A stretch of DNA of 64,000 nt from Carettochelys insculpta (GCF_033958435.1 NC_134138.1:192297298-192361297); one strand, 5' to 3'. Positions 10,351-22,867 are shown, counted from the stretch's first letter. Program-made: numbers and translations. Notes: generated from the sequence alone by a model not told the origin.

Positions 10351-11473
10351 GCAGGTTTATATTTCCTATTTCATATACTTCACATGCAAGAGTGATATAT
10401 GCACACAAATAGAATATACACATTCAGCAGATTGTAACTTTAAAAATGATATGTCATTTTATGTATTTTGCCTAAAGCTTCTTCAAGTTATACATATTCA
10501 TATTCATAAGCCAATTTTCATAAAGCATGGGAGGGGGCCAGTGCTCAGTACACACTGCCATCTGTCCAGTTTTCTAGGCTCAGGATCATCCCAGATGTCC
10601 TGCATTTTTGTACCTTAGAAGTTAAAATCCTAAAGCACCCTGACCCTAATACTGGATAGAAGCAACAGCTCTTCTCCATCAACTGCTTTCATTTCTACTA
10701 TCCAAAATAACCCTAATATGTTGGTAGTAATGTCTGTGACCCACACAGCAAACTATGTGCATCCACAGAACACTAACTTGGTTAATATACAAGCCTTTCA
10801 TCAGCCCTCGCTCCCCAGACTCATTCTTTATTTAAAATCTTTCTAGGGATCTATGGTATGATCTGAAATATATCAGCTCGGGTAAAAATGCTACATACAT
10901 ATACAGGCACCTTAAAGCTGTAATCAGTACTAGCATAGAAGAAAGGATATATATAATATTTAAATCAAAGTGCCAAACTGTTACCATAGGAAATCAAGAT
11001 GAAAACTTCACTGCAGAATCCTACGTTGTGTCACAAGTTATATCACCTTTTCAGTAAGCAAGATGGGGCTCACCAGAAGGAGACTCAGAAATGCCAATTA
11101 TGATGAGGAAAAGTCTTCTATTTTATTCAAATAATCGTAACAAGTTATGTAATGGTGTGAAATGCTTCCTGGTCTGTGAGCTTTCAGATAGTCCTTCTGA
11201 GGAGAGCAGTACAGGCCAACCTCATTTTAAATTGGCTAGGACCCCAACCCATGCACCACTTACATTGAAAAGTCCCCTGTTTATCCAAATGAACTGCATG
11301 TTCCATTTTAACCACGCAAACAGCAGTCTACTGGGATTTTGGTTTGGGCTGGATTCTCTTATGTTGTGCTTATTTATTTTTAAACAACCACAAACCAAAG
11401 CAGAGAAGGATGAAGACCTATAGTATGTGATAATCTCTCCCCTCTCACTCGCCAAACATAGTTCTGAGTCTCA
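10351..11473. other. Unassigned sequence
   Basis: AT-rich sequence without a recognised gene or repeat. The open frames at 11091-11423 and 11222-11455 overlap on opposite strands and have no family features. Confidence 0.4.
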
Positions 11474-11709
11474 GGCTGTAATTACACTACTGCAGAGATC
11501 AATGATCTGAGTTCAGTCCACTGGTGGTCATTTTAGGTCTAGTGAAGACCCCACAAATCAAGCACAAATCGCTCTGCTGATGACCCCGTACTCTTCCGCC
11601 AATTATAAGAGTAAGGTAACTCAATGGGAGAGTTTCTCCCATTGACCCCCCAGAGTGGAGCTGGAGTTGCATACCTTAGGTCAACTTTCTGCTGTATTGT
11701 AAACATAGG
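11474..11709. mobile_element. MITE with TCTACACTGCAG-type ends
   Basis: The left end GGCTGTAATTACACTACTGC and right end CTGTATTGTAAACATAGG read as decayed inverted copies of the GGTATGTCTACACTGCAG end seen better at 20651-20938. An internal perfect hairpin, CAATGGGAGA / TCTCCCATTG (11622-11631 and 11635-11644), lies off centre. There is no coding capacity. It is old and diverged, so the call is moderate. Confidence 0.5.
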
Positions 11710-12017
11710 CTCAGAATTCTGAGTCTGAGAAAAAGCTCCTTGAATGGGAGTCCTGATCACAATTCATGAAAGAGATAGTAGTAAATACCTGAGCCTGGGT
11801 AACAGCACTAATTCCTTACTCTCGTTGTTCTGCCTTGCAAATAAATTGGTATTTCCTAGACCCAGCACAGTCTTCTGTTTTTCTGCCTGCTGCAGACCAC
11901 ATTAGCAGTAGCCACATCAGACAAAAGAAAGCCCCTATTAAGGATTTTGGGGAAAAACTAACCTTTGTCTTCATCTGCTCCTAAAATACAGATTCTGTTC
12001 TGCTCCAAAGTCCACTT

Positions 12018-12545
12018 GGCACAAGAGAGAACATAAGAACAATCATATTGGCTCAGACCAATGGTCCGTCTAGCCCAGGATCCTGCCTTCCAACAGTGGC
12101 CAATGTTGGATGCTTCAGAAGGACTGAAGAGAACAAGGCAATGATCAAGTGATCCATCCAGAGCATGGGGTTGCATCCCTGACTATTGTGGCTAACTGTT
12201 ATTAATGAACTCATCCTCCATTATTCAGTCTAATTCTTTTTTTAGTCCTGTTATACTTCTGGCCTTCACAACATCCCCAGTTATGCATTCCGCAGGCTGA
12301 TTGTGGACTGTGTGAAGACATATCTTCTTTTGTCTGTTTTAAGCATGCTGCCTAGTAATTTCATGGGATGACCCCTGATTCTTGTGTTATGTGAAGAGGT
12401 AAATAGCACTTCCTTATTCATTTCCTTCACACCCACCATGATTTTAGACTATAGCATATTTCCATGTTCTTGTCTCTTTTCTAAGCTGAACCGTCTCTGT
12501 CTTTTTTCTCTCTCCTCATATGGAAATTGTTGCATACTGTTAATT
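12018..12545 (-). mobile_element. CR1-clade LINE 3' region
   Basis: The plus strand starts AGAACATAAGAACAATCATATTGG, followed by GCTCAGACCAATGGTCCGTC. This is the reverse complement of the LINE tail seen forward at 44385-44655 and 61780-62232 (AGATGGTCC, TTATGTTCTTA). It then runs into the antisense of the last part of the LINE protein (TCTTTTCTAAGCTGAA, CTCTCCTCATATGG), the same segment that reads PYEERL around 61850. All frames are broken by stops. Confidence 0.7.
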
Positions 12546-13084
12546 CATTTGTTGAAAAGCATTTCAGGGTCATGTCCCACCTTACCCTATTTGCATTTAC
12601 CCTCTTTCCACCACCCTGCCAGCGCCTGGAGGAGTTGGGAATATGGAGAAAGGTAAGGAGGCCAAGGCTTGGGTCACAAGTAAAGGCAGGTGAGACCAGC
12701 AGCAGAGCCCTGGACAAGGGGCTGAGGCTGTGGGGTGGGGCCAGAGAGACCTCAGGGTAAAATGGGTCTGGGTGGTTCTCCCACACTGTCCACGCTAGAG
12801 GGTGGCCCAGGCCAGCCACTCTCTCTCCAAACTTTGCTCTGTAAACCCTTTAGGGGATGCACCCCACAATTTAGGGACCTCCAGCTTAATGCTTTTCATC
12901 ACCTTTCTCTTCATTTTTCCATTTTTGTGAGAATATATACACAGTATTCAAGGTGTGAACACACAGTAGATTTATACAGTGGCAGTGTGATATTTACTGT
13001 CTTATCTAACATTTTTCCAATTATTCCTAACATTGTCAGAGCTTTTTGACTCTCACTGCACACTGAGTTTTCAGAAAGCTATCC
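12546..13084. other. Unassigned sequence between LINE pieces
   Basis: A purine-rich central stretch (about 12650-12770) is present without a recognised family. The opposing open frames here (12481-12819 minus, 12527-12760 plus) overlap each other and neither shows a domain. It may be an insertion between two parts of one LINE. Confidence 0.35.
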
Positions 13085-14735
13085 ACATAGAATTCCAATG
13101 GAAAAGAACAGAATTATCTGACACCTAAATGAACATAAACAGTCAATATAGGTTCTGTAAAAGGAAATCATGCTCATCGATTTGCCTGGTACTGACATGA
13201 GGCTTATTGGACTATAATTGCCCAGCTCACCTTTAAAGCTTTTTCCAAAAACCTGGCATCACATTAGCTGTGCTTCAGTCATGTGGTATAGAAGCTGGTT
13301 TAAGTGATCATTTACACACCATCCTCCGTAGTTCTGCAATTCCATACTTGAATTCCTTCAGAACTCTTGGATGAATACCTTCTAGACTGGGTGACTTATT
13401 GCTTAATCAATCAATATGTTCCAATCTTCTTCTATTGAGACCTCCATCTAGAACAGTTCCTCAAATCTGTCACCTAAAAAGAGTGGCTCAGATGTGGGAA
13501 TCACTCTCACCAGCTCTGCAGTAAAGAATAATGCCAAGATTTAATTTAGCTTCTCCGCAATAGCCTGGTCTTCCTTGACTGTTCCTTTAGCTCTTCAACT
13601 ATCCCATGGTCCCACTGATTTTTTGCAAGCTTCCTGATTGTGATGTACTTGAAAAAAAATTCTGATAATGTTTGAATCTTTTGCCAGTTGCTCTTCAAAT
13701 TCCTTTTTAGCCATCTAATTATACATTTTCACTTGCGTTGCCAGAGTTAAAACTCCTTTCTATTTTTCTCAGGAGAATTTGACTTCCAATTTTTAAAGGG
13801 TGCCTTTAAAACCTCTTCTACAGTGCTGTTTAGCCAATGTAACATTTTTGGTACTCTTACTGTTTTTTTTTTAATTCACTGTATATGTTTGAGCCTCTGT
13901 AATGGTGTTTTTAAATGCCTACAAACTGCACAGGAATTATTTCACGTGATTGTTCCTTTTCACTAGTATCTTCATTTTTTGAGCAGTTTCCATTTCTAAT
14001 GTTAAATGCTACTCTACCTGGATTCTTTAATATCTCCCCGATCCTTCTGCAAGGATGTTAAATTTGACTAACATTATGGTCACCGTACCCAGCAGTTCAG
14101 ACAGCTTCGCCTCTTGGACTAGATCCTGTGTATCACTTACAACTAAATCAAGAACTGCCTCTCCCCTTGCCGGGAGATTAGCTTCTCCAAGAAGTAGTCA
14201 TGAATGGTGTCTAGAAACTACATCTCTGCACCCTGTCCTGAGGTAACGTGTACCTAGTCAGTGTGGGGAATAGTTAAAATCCCCTCATTATTATTGACTT
14301 TTCCAGTTTCATAGCCTCTGTAATCACCCTGAGCATTTCAGAGTCATCACCACCATCCTGGTCAGGTGATTATTAGTATATTTCTACTGACATACTTTTA
14401 TTACTCAAGCATGGAATTTCCATCCATAGAGGTTCTATGGTCCTGTTTGTTTCATTTAAGCTTTTTACTATATTTGACTCTGAGCTTCCTTTTACATCTA
14501 GTGGCACAGCCCTGCCAGCCCAACCTACTCTGTCATTCCTATATATTTTGCACCCTGGTATTACCATGGCTCATTCATTGTCATTATCCCCCAAGTTTCT
14601 GTGCTGCCTGGTATATTAATAGCCTCATTTAATACCAGGCACTCATTTTCACCCATCTGAATATTTAGACTTCTAGTATTTTTACACAAGGACTTATAAA
14701 ATGTGTCACTTTTTAGTTGTCTGCCTTCATGTGGA
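13085..14735 (-). mobile_element. CR1-clade LINE remnant, endonuclease to reverse transcriptase
   Basis: Read on the minus strand, 14220-14050 translates to pieces such as AVLDLVVSDTQDLVQEA, which match the C-terminal part of the CR1 endonuclease (LDLVLS...DLVQE, then an SDH region). Near 13390-13410 the frame gives SNKSP, the start of the reverse transcriptase (KSPGPDGI in the family). Near 13200 it reaches the VPGKSM region. Many stops and shifts are present, so no protein is made. The piece lacks the catalytic core of the polymerase, which would lie beyond 13085. Confidence 0.65.
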
Positions 14736-17700
14736 AGAAGGGGATTCTTGGGGAGATGGTTACAGATCCCTCATTTTCAAGCTCCAGCTGCCCCAGCTGT
14801 TAACATAGCCTATAGGCTGAACTCGCTTGCAACAGCTGGCTACATGCCAAAGGAAATATATGATATGTAACAGGCTCAGACCAGCAGACCACAGTAAGAA
14901 GGGAAAAAGGCAGTTCAGGATATAGCCACAACCAGGGCAAGAAGGGAAAGAGCTGGCTAAGCACCCCTGGGGAAGCATCAGGGAGGGGGTGCAATTAATC
15001 AACAGGGGCCAGCTGATCTCATGGCGAGTGTACTGGCAGGGCTTTTAAAAGCCATCCCCGTCAGGGAAGTGGTGAGGTGGAGCGTGAGATAAGAAGAGAC
15101 AATGCAGGTAAGGAGACCAGGAGCATTTGCAGAAGACAGCAGGGAGGGGGAAGGGAGTAGCTTGAGGGGAGAGTGCCTGGGCTCCCCTTCCCCTGGTGAG
15201 ACTGAAAGCCCTGACTGTGGGTAGAGGGGAAGAGACTGACCCACTGGCCCCAACCACCTAAACTCCCAGCCAAAGGCAGAGGTTGTGGGGGGGACCTAGC
15301 AAGACACAGGGGTACCTTGCCACAGCTAGCTAAAAATTTGTGGTGCATTACCACACTCTTCCCCAGCCTTTCAGTTCTACCCTCCAATGTACTCTCTATG
15401 CCAAGGTTTAAATTAGGGTGGTGGGGGAGTTGACATAGGAGTTAGCAGTCCTGGCTTTTTCTGCAGTGAGGGGGTGACACTCAGATGGTGTATTCTCCAC
15501 TGGGCAGCTGTAGACAGATTTACAAACTCATGTGGTGCAAAAGGGCTAGAACACAGAGATAATCTGCCTCCTCTTGTCTTTATCAGTGCCCAGAATCTGA
15601 CTTCAATGGGGTTTCTAATAGCTTGAGAAAACAGGCTCCTGTCCCACAACAAATCCATGGACCTCCAGAGAGCCTCACTGGGATCAGTTTCCAAGGTAGG
15701 ACCAAAGACCATATCATATGCCTCGCTGACATCACACTATGGAATGTGAATGGGTCTATGGGATATTTAAGGTCATCTCATCGACATTTCCCAAAACTAC
15801 TCTCCCTCCTTAGGGTCAAAGACCAGGATGGCAACATTCTGTTTTAAATGGCAGCCCAGTAAACAGCTGTGTTCATTTGCAAAGGTGCATGCTATTGTCT
15901 ATTTATTTGCTTCTAGTAGTTAAAACATGTGCATGATGTCCTTAAATTATGGGATGGTGACAGCAAATTCAAACCTTCCCAAAACCAGCAAATGTTAAAA
16001 AAGAACATGTGATGTTAATTAGGAAATTAAATGAAAAGAATTATTAATTGACAAAAGACAGCCAGCATGCATTCTCAAAGAAAATGGGTCTTTTTAAAGA
16101 GTGCCATTTGCAATTCGTCATTGGTCCATTAATGACTTAAATAGCAAGAATGTCAGAATGGTTATTCAGAATAGTCCCACTAAGGAGAAAGAACTGTAAA
16201 AAGAACATATACAAAGCAGGAAGGTTTGTTTTAGTTTAGTTAAATCTGAACTGTGTACCGGTGCTGGCTGCTTGAGGTAAAAAAATTATAAAGTGCCTGA
16301 ACATCAGTGTCATACTGACCTAGGAAGAGGGGACCGAGGAAAGAATGAGTCAATATGAAATTGGAATGCACTCTAGGATGCAAAAGGGAGAAAAAACAAT
16401 GGAAAAGGTTGAGAAATATGTCATCTCGTAGGATGATATAATATACCAGAGATGATTCTCAGAACATAAAAAGCCTTACTACTACAAACAGCAAGAACAG
16501 ATAAAGGCGTAAGTGACAGGGAGGTGTGTATTTCAGGAGACGATCGCCTGGGTTCTATCCCAACTGCTGCATCTGAGTAGGAGAGCAAATATCCACAATG
16601 GCTATACAGGGAAGATAACAGATTTTTTACAGTGACAATGAAGAAGGTACTCCTCCTGTATCAAAGAGACTACCACACTGAAACTGCTAGCCACCACATG
16701 TGCTGGAGAGAAGACGGGTCAAAAGCACTGAGATAGGTTCAAGGGAAAATAAAAGTCCGTCAGTCCTGTGCCCATCCAAGTTTTTAGCAGCATTTAAAAT
16801 CTCTTCCCTAGTGAAGAAGTCTGAAAAATTGTGATGTGCTGCGTCCATTGCAAACATGGACCTCTAACAGAGAGTCAGAATTACAACTATGCTTATGTCA
16901 GTTCAGAGAGACAGCATTCGTGGACACGTCAATTTTCAAGTATAATGACCCTTTCTTCTTTACCACAGCCCCCAGATGTTCCGCCTCACACAAAATCATA
17001 CAGATCACAGTCAAATAACGTACATTAAAATAAAGAGGACAACAAATCCTGAAAATAACATTATCCCATAATATTTCTCATCATGCATAACCAAATTCAG
17101 GAAAATAAGACTTGTTAGTTTCTTCCTCCTCTGACAATTAGCCCTAGCCACTGATGCAAATTCTTCTTCTTCCTGACAAGCTACTGAATTTCAAAAACTG
17201 TGGTTAATTATATCTGTGGCAATCCACAGCTTGCCCAGGTAAAACACTGGAGCTTTAGTACCAATAATGGAAGTCAGATTGTATTTTATTTTCCTTCTGA
17301 CTCCACAGTCAAATAGGACAGAGAAGCACATTTTTTTAAGTTTCATTGAAAGCAAAACCTATCCTATTATAATATTAATAAGATTATGAAAATACTTTAG
17401 ACTTACATGGTGATTCACTTCTTCAGAGCACTGTAATTAATTATTATCTTCTGTTTTAGGTCAATGTCATCACACCAGTTGCTTCTCAATTTTACATAGT
17501 AGATCTTAATTCCTTAATTGTAACAGGCCAGTGTTTCAGCACCTCAGCTGATCTAAACTGATGTTCTTCTGCCTCAGAGTTTTGTTCTCCCAACATCCAC
17601 AGGACTGTTAAAGCAGTTGTCTGAGGAAGAATTTTGACATCAGTTATAACTGTTCTTTTCATTAATACATTTAAACATATTTTATTCCAGAATGTGGGGA

Positions 17701-18410
17701 GAATAGCCTTGTTTAAAACCCTCTGAGTACAGAAATGATGGGTTAGTGACTTGAATGTATTAGTTTGTTTCACTGTTCTCACAAAAACTTTAGAAAAGAC
17801 TTCTTTTTTTTTAATGTGAAGTTCCAAAGGGAGCCACAAAGAAAAGTCACAGAATAGCTCTGGGCTAATGGCAATGGTGTATAATGGAAATTTCTGCAAA
17901 TCAAGAGCTGATGAGTCAAAGCTAGCTTTATGAAGAAAGCTTAAATGTCATTTATATGGACTAATCCTCCACAGAATACTTTATCGAACCCCTGCTTATT
18001 CTTTTTAATTCAGTGTACATAAACCAGTAGTCACAAAGCCTTTTGTACTAATACTCTCTATTTCTTATTAGGATATTAAAATGGTTGCAAATGCCATTAA
18101 GGGAATTGGAATGTAATATTGTTAGTTATCATGTGCCACAACATTCCAGTCAGAAAGAAAACATAAAAATAATTGAATAAGCGAGGGTGCAACAGATGAT
18201 GCCATCTCTACTGTGTGATGGCATCACAGGCCAGCTAGTCACAAAGCCATCCAGTTGCTAGGCAATGATCAAACGATAAAGTAGTTACAAAATTAGAGAA
18301 CACTTCAGATTACTTCCGAGATGTGCCATATTTCCCTCACTGTTTTCTCTTCACTAGAGAATATTTCTAAGGAAACAGGATTTTTGTATCTGATTCCAGT
18401 TTCATTTCGG
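14736..18410. other. Unassigned sequence
   Basis: No supported gene. A palindromic TATA-like GGCTTTTAAAAGCC lies near 15038-15051 in purine-rich sequence (14990-15300) that might be part of an LTR, but no ends were found. A 135-codon minus frame at 17492-17899 has no recognised domain. The rest is AT-rich. Confidence 0.35.
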
Positions 18411-18691
18411 GCTTGTCTACACTAGCCTCCTCCTTCAAAGGGGACATGTAAATGAGCCCAAGCAGTGAATAGCAACGAGATGGGAGTAAGAGCACTTCGA
18501 AGTTGCGTGGGTACTTTGAAGTGCCCACAGCTATGTGGCTTGCCGGTGCTTTGAAGTTTGCAACTTCGAAGTTTGCATGGCGGAAATTAGGCTAATGAAG
18601 TGCTGCATATGCAGCACATCACCTCTTTGTTATTCTTCAATCGGGCTCAGTTACATGCCCCCTTTGAAGGACGGGGCTAGTGTAGACAAGC
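18411..18691. mobile_element. MITE with GTCTACACTAG ends (Harbinger-type)
   Basis: GCTTGTCTACACTAG (18411-18425) and CTAGTGTAGACAAGC (18677-18691) are perfect 15-base inverted repeats. The body has several CTTCGAA motifs and no reading frame. The end matches the right end of the two-gene Harbinger element (38434-38451, TAGTGTAGACGTAGCC). No clear three-base target duplication was found. Confidence 0.75.
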
Positions 18692-19103
18692 TGTTGTAAT
18701 TGTATAACTTCATTGGCTTAGTAGAAAGCCCTGTTAGTTTAGTGAAGGATAATTGGGATGAGTATAGGCCCTTTAAAAAAATATCATCTACTCTTGCTCT
18801 TTCTTCTAGGAATTACCGGATCAGTTATGGTATTTGGACTTCCATCTCGTGCATCCCCTCAGATGTCAACAGTGTAAATCAGAACAGAATTTGCCTCAGC
18901 CTTTGGTGACATAAGTGTGGACCTTATGTAAAAGAAAATGCCACAGTGACTTCAGATGGTGGTTCCACTTGTAGTCGTTGTCCTAGAGAAGGAAAAGACA
19001 TATGGAAATGAGTGTGGCACATATGGAGCTTGCTTTGTAAAAAGAAAGCTTTTAAAAGGCTAGCATGTAAGTACACAGCCACTCTTAAGACATACCACTC
19101 ATA

Positions 19104-19460
19104 GGCCGTGTCTACACTAGCCCCAAACCTCGAAATGGCCACGCAAATGGCCATTTCGAAGTTTACTAATGAAGCACTGAAATGCATATTCAGCGCTTCA
19201 TTAGCATACGGGCAGCCGCCGCACTTCGAAATTGACGTGCCTCGCCGCCGCGCGGCTCGTCCCAAGGGGGCTCCTTTTCAAAAGGACCCTGCCTACTTCG
19301 AAGTCCCCTTATTCCCATCAGCTCAGCGTCAATTTCGAAGGGCTGTGGCCGCCCGCATGCTAATGAAGTGCTGAATATGCATTTCAGCGCTTCATTAGTA
19401 AACTTCAAAATGGCCATTTGTGTGGCCATTTCAAAGTTTGGGGCTAGTGTAGATGTAGCC
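19104..19460. mobile_element. MITE with long inverted repeats (Harbinger-type)
   Basis: The outer ends GGCCGTGTCTACACTAG and its partner, reading as GGCTACATCTACACTAG, begin inverted repeats of about 120 bases on each side. These include AAATGGCCA and CTTCATTAGCAT blocks. The flanks are ATA (19101-19103) and ATA (19461-19463), a three-base duplication as expected for PIF/Harbinger. The centre is CG-rich and noncoding. Confidence 0.8.
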
Positions 19461-20112
19461 ATAGGGTCAAATGTAAGTTTGGATAGACCAAATAAGTTTC
19501 TCCAATACACCTAAAGCCCTGAAACCATACGTGGCTGCTCACTGGAAATAAGGGATAGAGTAAATTCCCCCAAATTGTTTTGTTCCTGTTGTATCTTTTT
19601 TGTTCTGTTTTTAGCCACTTGCCACCTTCTGGCAAGAAGATGAAAGTTCTCCTCATCTCAACCCAGCCCTCCTTCTATTCTTTAGCCCTACTGTGAAAAT
19701 GTGCCACCTCCTGAGAAAGAAGCCTGGAGAGTGTATCTGAAAAGCTGCTGAAATGCTTATTGGCTCCCTGAGGGCTCCAAACCTGTGACCATCCCAGGCA
19801 GAATGATCCCCTCAGGCTACCGCTGCTCATTATTCTCCACTTTTAAAGGGCCAGTTGCCAGGCAATCATGAGGGGAAGGGCTCCAATAAAACAACCACAA
19901 ACTGGGGAGAACAGTAATAGCCAGACTGTGAAAATGGCTGGAGGTATCAGGGAAAGAAGGTTGAATTCTGCCTAACAACTAAAGCTCCAGGTGAAAGGAT
20001 CTGAGCTATCCCACATTGTGCCTTGATGTGCACCATATGAGCTAGTGGTGTCTTATGCTTGTTTTGGGCTGACAGTACAACTCCACTGAGGACTCGAGGC
20101 TTCATTATTACT

Positions 20113-20322
20113 ATCAGAGAGGTAGCCACGTTAGTCTGTGTCTTTGAGAACAACAAGAAGTCCTGGGGCACCTTAATGACTAACAGATATTTTGGAGCAT
20201 CAGCTTTCGTGGGCAAAGACCCGCTTCATCAGATGCATCTGACAAAGCAGGTCTTTTCCCATGAAAGCTCATGCTCCAAAATATCTGTTAGTCTATAAGG
20301 TGCCACAGGACTTCTTGTTATT
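20113..20322 (-). mobile_element. Hairpin (foldback) short element, copy 3
   Basis: The left end holds the AGAGAGGTAGCCACGTTAGT block. The two arms, of about 90 bases, meet at AGATGCATCT. The element is flanked by a perfect 12-base duplication, TTCATTATTACT, at 20101-20112 and 20323-20334. This is the cleanest evidence in the window that the whole hairpin, not one arm, is the mobile unit. Confidence 0.9.
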
Positions 20323-20650
20323 TTCATTATTACTGTTACCTCTCCTAGCTCAATTAAAGCTAGCAGAAGTAATGTATCCACACCACAAACACATCTTAAA
20401 CTGCAATTTAGGCCAAGCCTAAGTCTTGCCCAGGCAAGACAAACTTTGCCTGAGTTACAAAGTTAGTCCATGCAGCTCCTCTCTCGCCCTTTATATACTC
20501 ACAGTTATTATCACCGCCACCTTTTTCCCACTAGCTGCCTCAAAGGTTTCCCCTTAGACCACAGCTTGATAGAAACAACCTCTGGTTCTGCAGGAGACTG
20601 AAGGGGCGTGCACTCCAGCGGCATGCTGCATCTGTGTATAGTGTCTCTAA

Positions 20651-20938
20651 TGCTTATGTCTACATTATAATTAGTCAGCCACAACTGGGCTGTGCCAGCT
20701 GATTTGGGCTTGCATGGCTCATGCCAAAGGGCTATTTAATTGCACTGTAAGATATCTGGGCTGTAGCCGAAGTTCTGGGACACACACAACCCACACACAC
20801 ACACAGAGACCTCATAGGTGTCCTACAGTCCAACTTCCGCCACAAACTTGAAACCTACAATGAAAATCAACAGCCCTTTAACCCAAGTCAGCTGGCATAG
20901 CCCAGACATGAGCATCTAACTGCAGTGTAGACATACCC
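20651..20938. mobile_element. MITE with GGTATGTCTACACTGCAG-type ends
   Basis: The left end TTATGTCTACATTATAATTAG and the right end CTGCAGTGTAGACATACCC are inverted matches. The similarity runs about 60 bases inward, including a CTGGGCTGTGCCAGCTGA block and its complement. TAA flanks both sides (20648-20650 and 20939-20941), a Harbinger-like target. A short AC-rich run lies in the middle. It is noncoding. The next element (a hAT) was inserted at its right edge. Confidence 0.75.
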
Positions 20939-20943
20939 TAAAT

Positions 20944-21607
20944 CAGGGGTCAGCTACCAGAATAGCAAGAAGAGCCAATTTTTTTTTAAATTTAGTAAAG
21001 TCTTGAAAATTCAACAGCTACAATGCATACAAATATGAGACAGTCCTTAATAAATAATGCCAAACCACACTTTTTGTAACCCCTATTTGCAGAACAGCGC
21101 ACAACAATCATTTGTAATGTGACACATTTACTGCAGGACATTCACAAATTTTTTACACATTCTATTTCTTCACTCTCCGGGTGCGTTTATACTACTGTCT
21201 TCCTGACTTTCACTCCCGAGCCCACTTTAATGATGCCAGTTTTACGTCACATTTAATTTCAGTTTTCTGTCTTAAAATGTGCGTTGCCCTTCACAGCAGG
21301 AATGCGACATGCTTCCTTTTCCTTTTCAAAAGCAAGACGTTATTAGCAACACGATCGAAACACAGACACAGTATCATATCCCACAATGCACTGTGCATAT
21401 TAAAGGGGGAGTTATCCAATGTTTCAAGATCACATATCATTTGCTATTTAGCTATGAGTTGTTCATTGTTGGGTTTTTAGATGTTCACCGTTTATCAAAA
21501 ATAATTAGGAGGGGTTTTTTTTTGCTTTGCAATTATCGAGTAGGGAGTCACAAAGAGGTCCTTAAATAGCTGTATGCAGCTCTGGAGCCAGAGGTTTAAG
21601 ACCCCTG
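20944..21607. mobile_element. Nonautonomous hAT element with perfect target duplication
   Basis: The ends are CAGGGGTCAGCTACC and the inverted GGTTTAAGACCCCTG, a hAT/Charlie-type terminal repeat. CCCTAAAT flanks both sides exactly (20936-20943 and 21608-21615), the eight-base duplication of this superfamily. The 664-base body has no hAT transposase frame; the 99- and 96-codon frames overlap and look fortuitous. Confidence 0.88.
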
Positions 21608-21668
21608 CCCTAAATGAAAGTTCAGAATGCCTCCCTCTAAGCAGTCAACCACTCTAGTCCTACAGTAC

Positions 21669-22081
21669 TGTAAGCAGGATCTGAAAGAATGCTTCCTTTA
21701 CAGCTAGCTGGAATGGGGGAGGCCCCGGGTGTGTCTATGTAAATACAGTTTGCTCCTGCTTTGCTTAGATTTGTTGGCTATTCAGCCAATGGAGTGGTAT
21801 TTTGCTCATTGTAATCAACTTTATTTGTGACCCCACACCAGCCATGTTTGCATTAAATGCAGGGTAGCTGAAAGATAGTTACCAATGTTTGTAATTTTGT
21901 GCGAATACAGAAAAGTAGAACTGTGGTAAGCTGTTCCAGAGGAAAAGGCTCACAGCAGAAAAATGCTTGCTAGGCAGGGGCTCAGTTTTCAAATCTGTGA
22001 GAGAGAGAAAGTGTGAGAAGGTCATTGTGGTTTGGAGGGTGGATAGTCTCCCCTGCTTAGACTGGTTTGGTTTGACATCTC

Positions 22082-22150
<69 letters not shown>

Positions 22151-22156
22151 CCTTAT

Positions 22157-22194
<38 letters not shown>

Positions 22195-22867
22195 CCTTAT
22201 CAGAAGCCTCTTTCTTATGTTGATAGTGTGGTAGCAGTGCTTCTTCTTCCTGCTTACTAATAACTGAAATCACTGAAACTGAGAGGCAGAAGTCATGGGA
22301 CAGCAGCTAGGGTGCAAGCAGAGTCATGTGATAAGGAGCCAGCAGGGCAGCAGTGGAGAGCAGAGATCAGGAGGATGGAAGGTGACCGGCAGATTGAGTA
22401 CCATGTCTCTTTATTTCCCTCCATGCAGGATGGGAGGTGAACTCTGCGGATGTGCCTCTGAACTCTGGATTTGCACTGGCCAAGGGCAGTTACTGTGAAT
22501 GGGGGTGCGGAGAAGGTCTGGGCATGTGAAGGGGACATTTATGTTGCCGAACTTAAGAACCTGAGAGGAAAAGAACACTTCCCAGCCTACTTGGGGCGAG
22601 ACTTTTACTCCTGGTTCACGTTTATGATCCCTGTTTGCAGTGGTTTCCCAGATTAATGTCAAATTACTTCCCTCCCTCTTAACAAAAGTCTCTGTGCTTG
22701 CGACTGGGGAAGCATTGCCCCTCAGAAGTGCCCAGGGGTGGGATGTAAATTTCCCAGGTTACTAACTGGGGGTTCAAGTCAGGTCTGTGTTGGATGGATG
22801 CAGAGGAGTCCCTCCGTATTGAACTCACCCCTGGCTGCTCCTGACTCCACCTAGCACAAGGGTTACA
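21669..22867 (+). mobile_element. 1.2-kb LTR-like repeat, copy 2
   Basis: Collinear with 7773-9014, sharing the TGTAAGCAGG start, the GTTACA end and many internal blocks, for example AACCTGAGAGGAAAAGAACA here against AACCTGAAAGGAAGAGGACA there. This copy carries the large microsatellite at 22078-22193, which the other copy lacks. The reading frames are not shared between the copies. Confidence 0.6.
22078..22193. repeat. Compound (TC)n(CA)n microsatellite
   Basis: About 40 bases of CT repeats pass into about 30 bases of CA repeats. AGGCCTTATCT follows, then another CA block of about 34 bases followed by AGGCCTTATC again, so part of the array is duplicated. The frames across it are artefacts of the repeat. 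Confidence 0.95.

Noticed and set aside
17492..17899. 135-codon minus-strand frame
   Set aside because: No recognisable domain and no splice context; kept as unassigned.
22022..22273. Repetitive frames across the microsatellite
   Set aside because: Generated by dinucleotide repeats.
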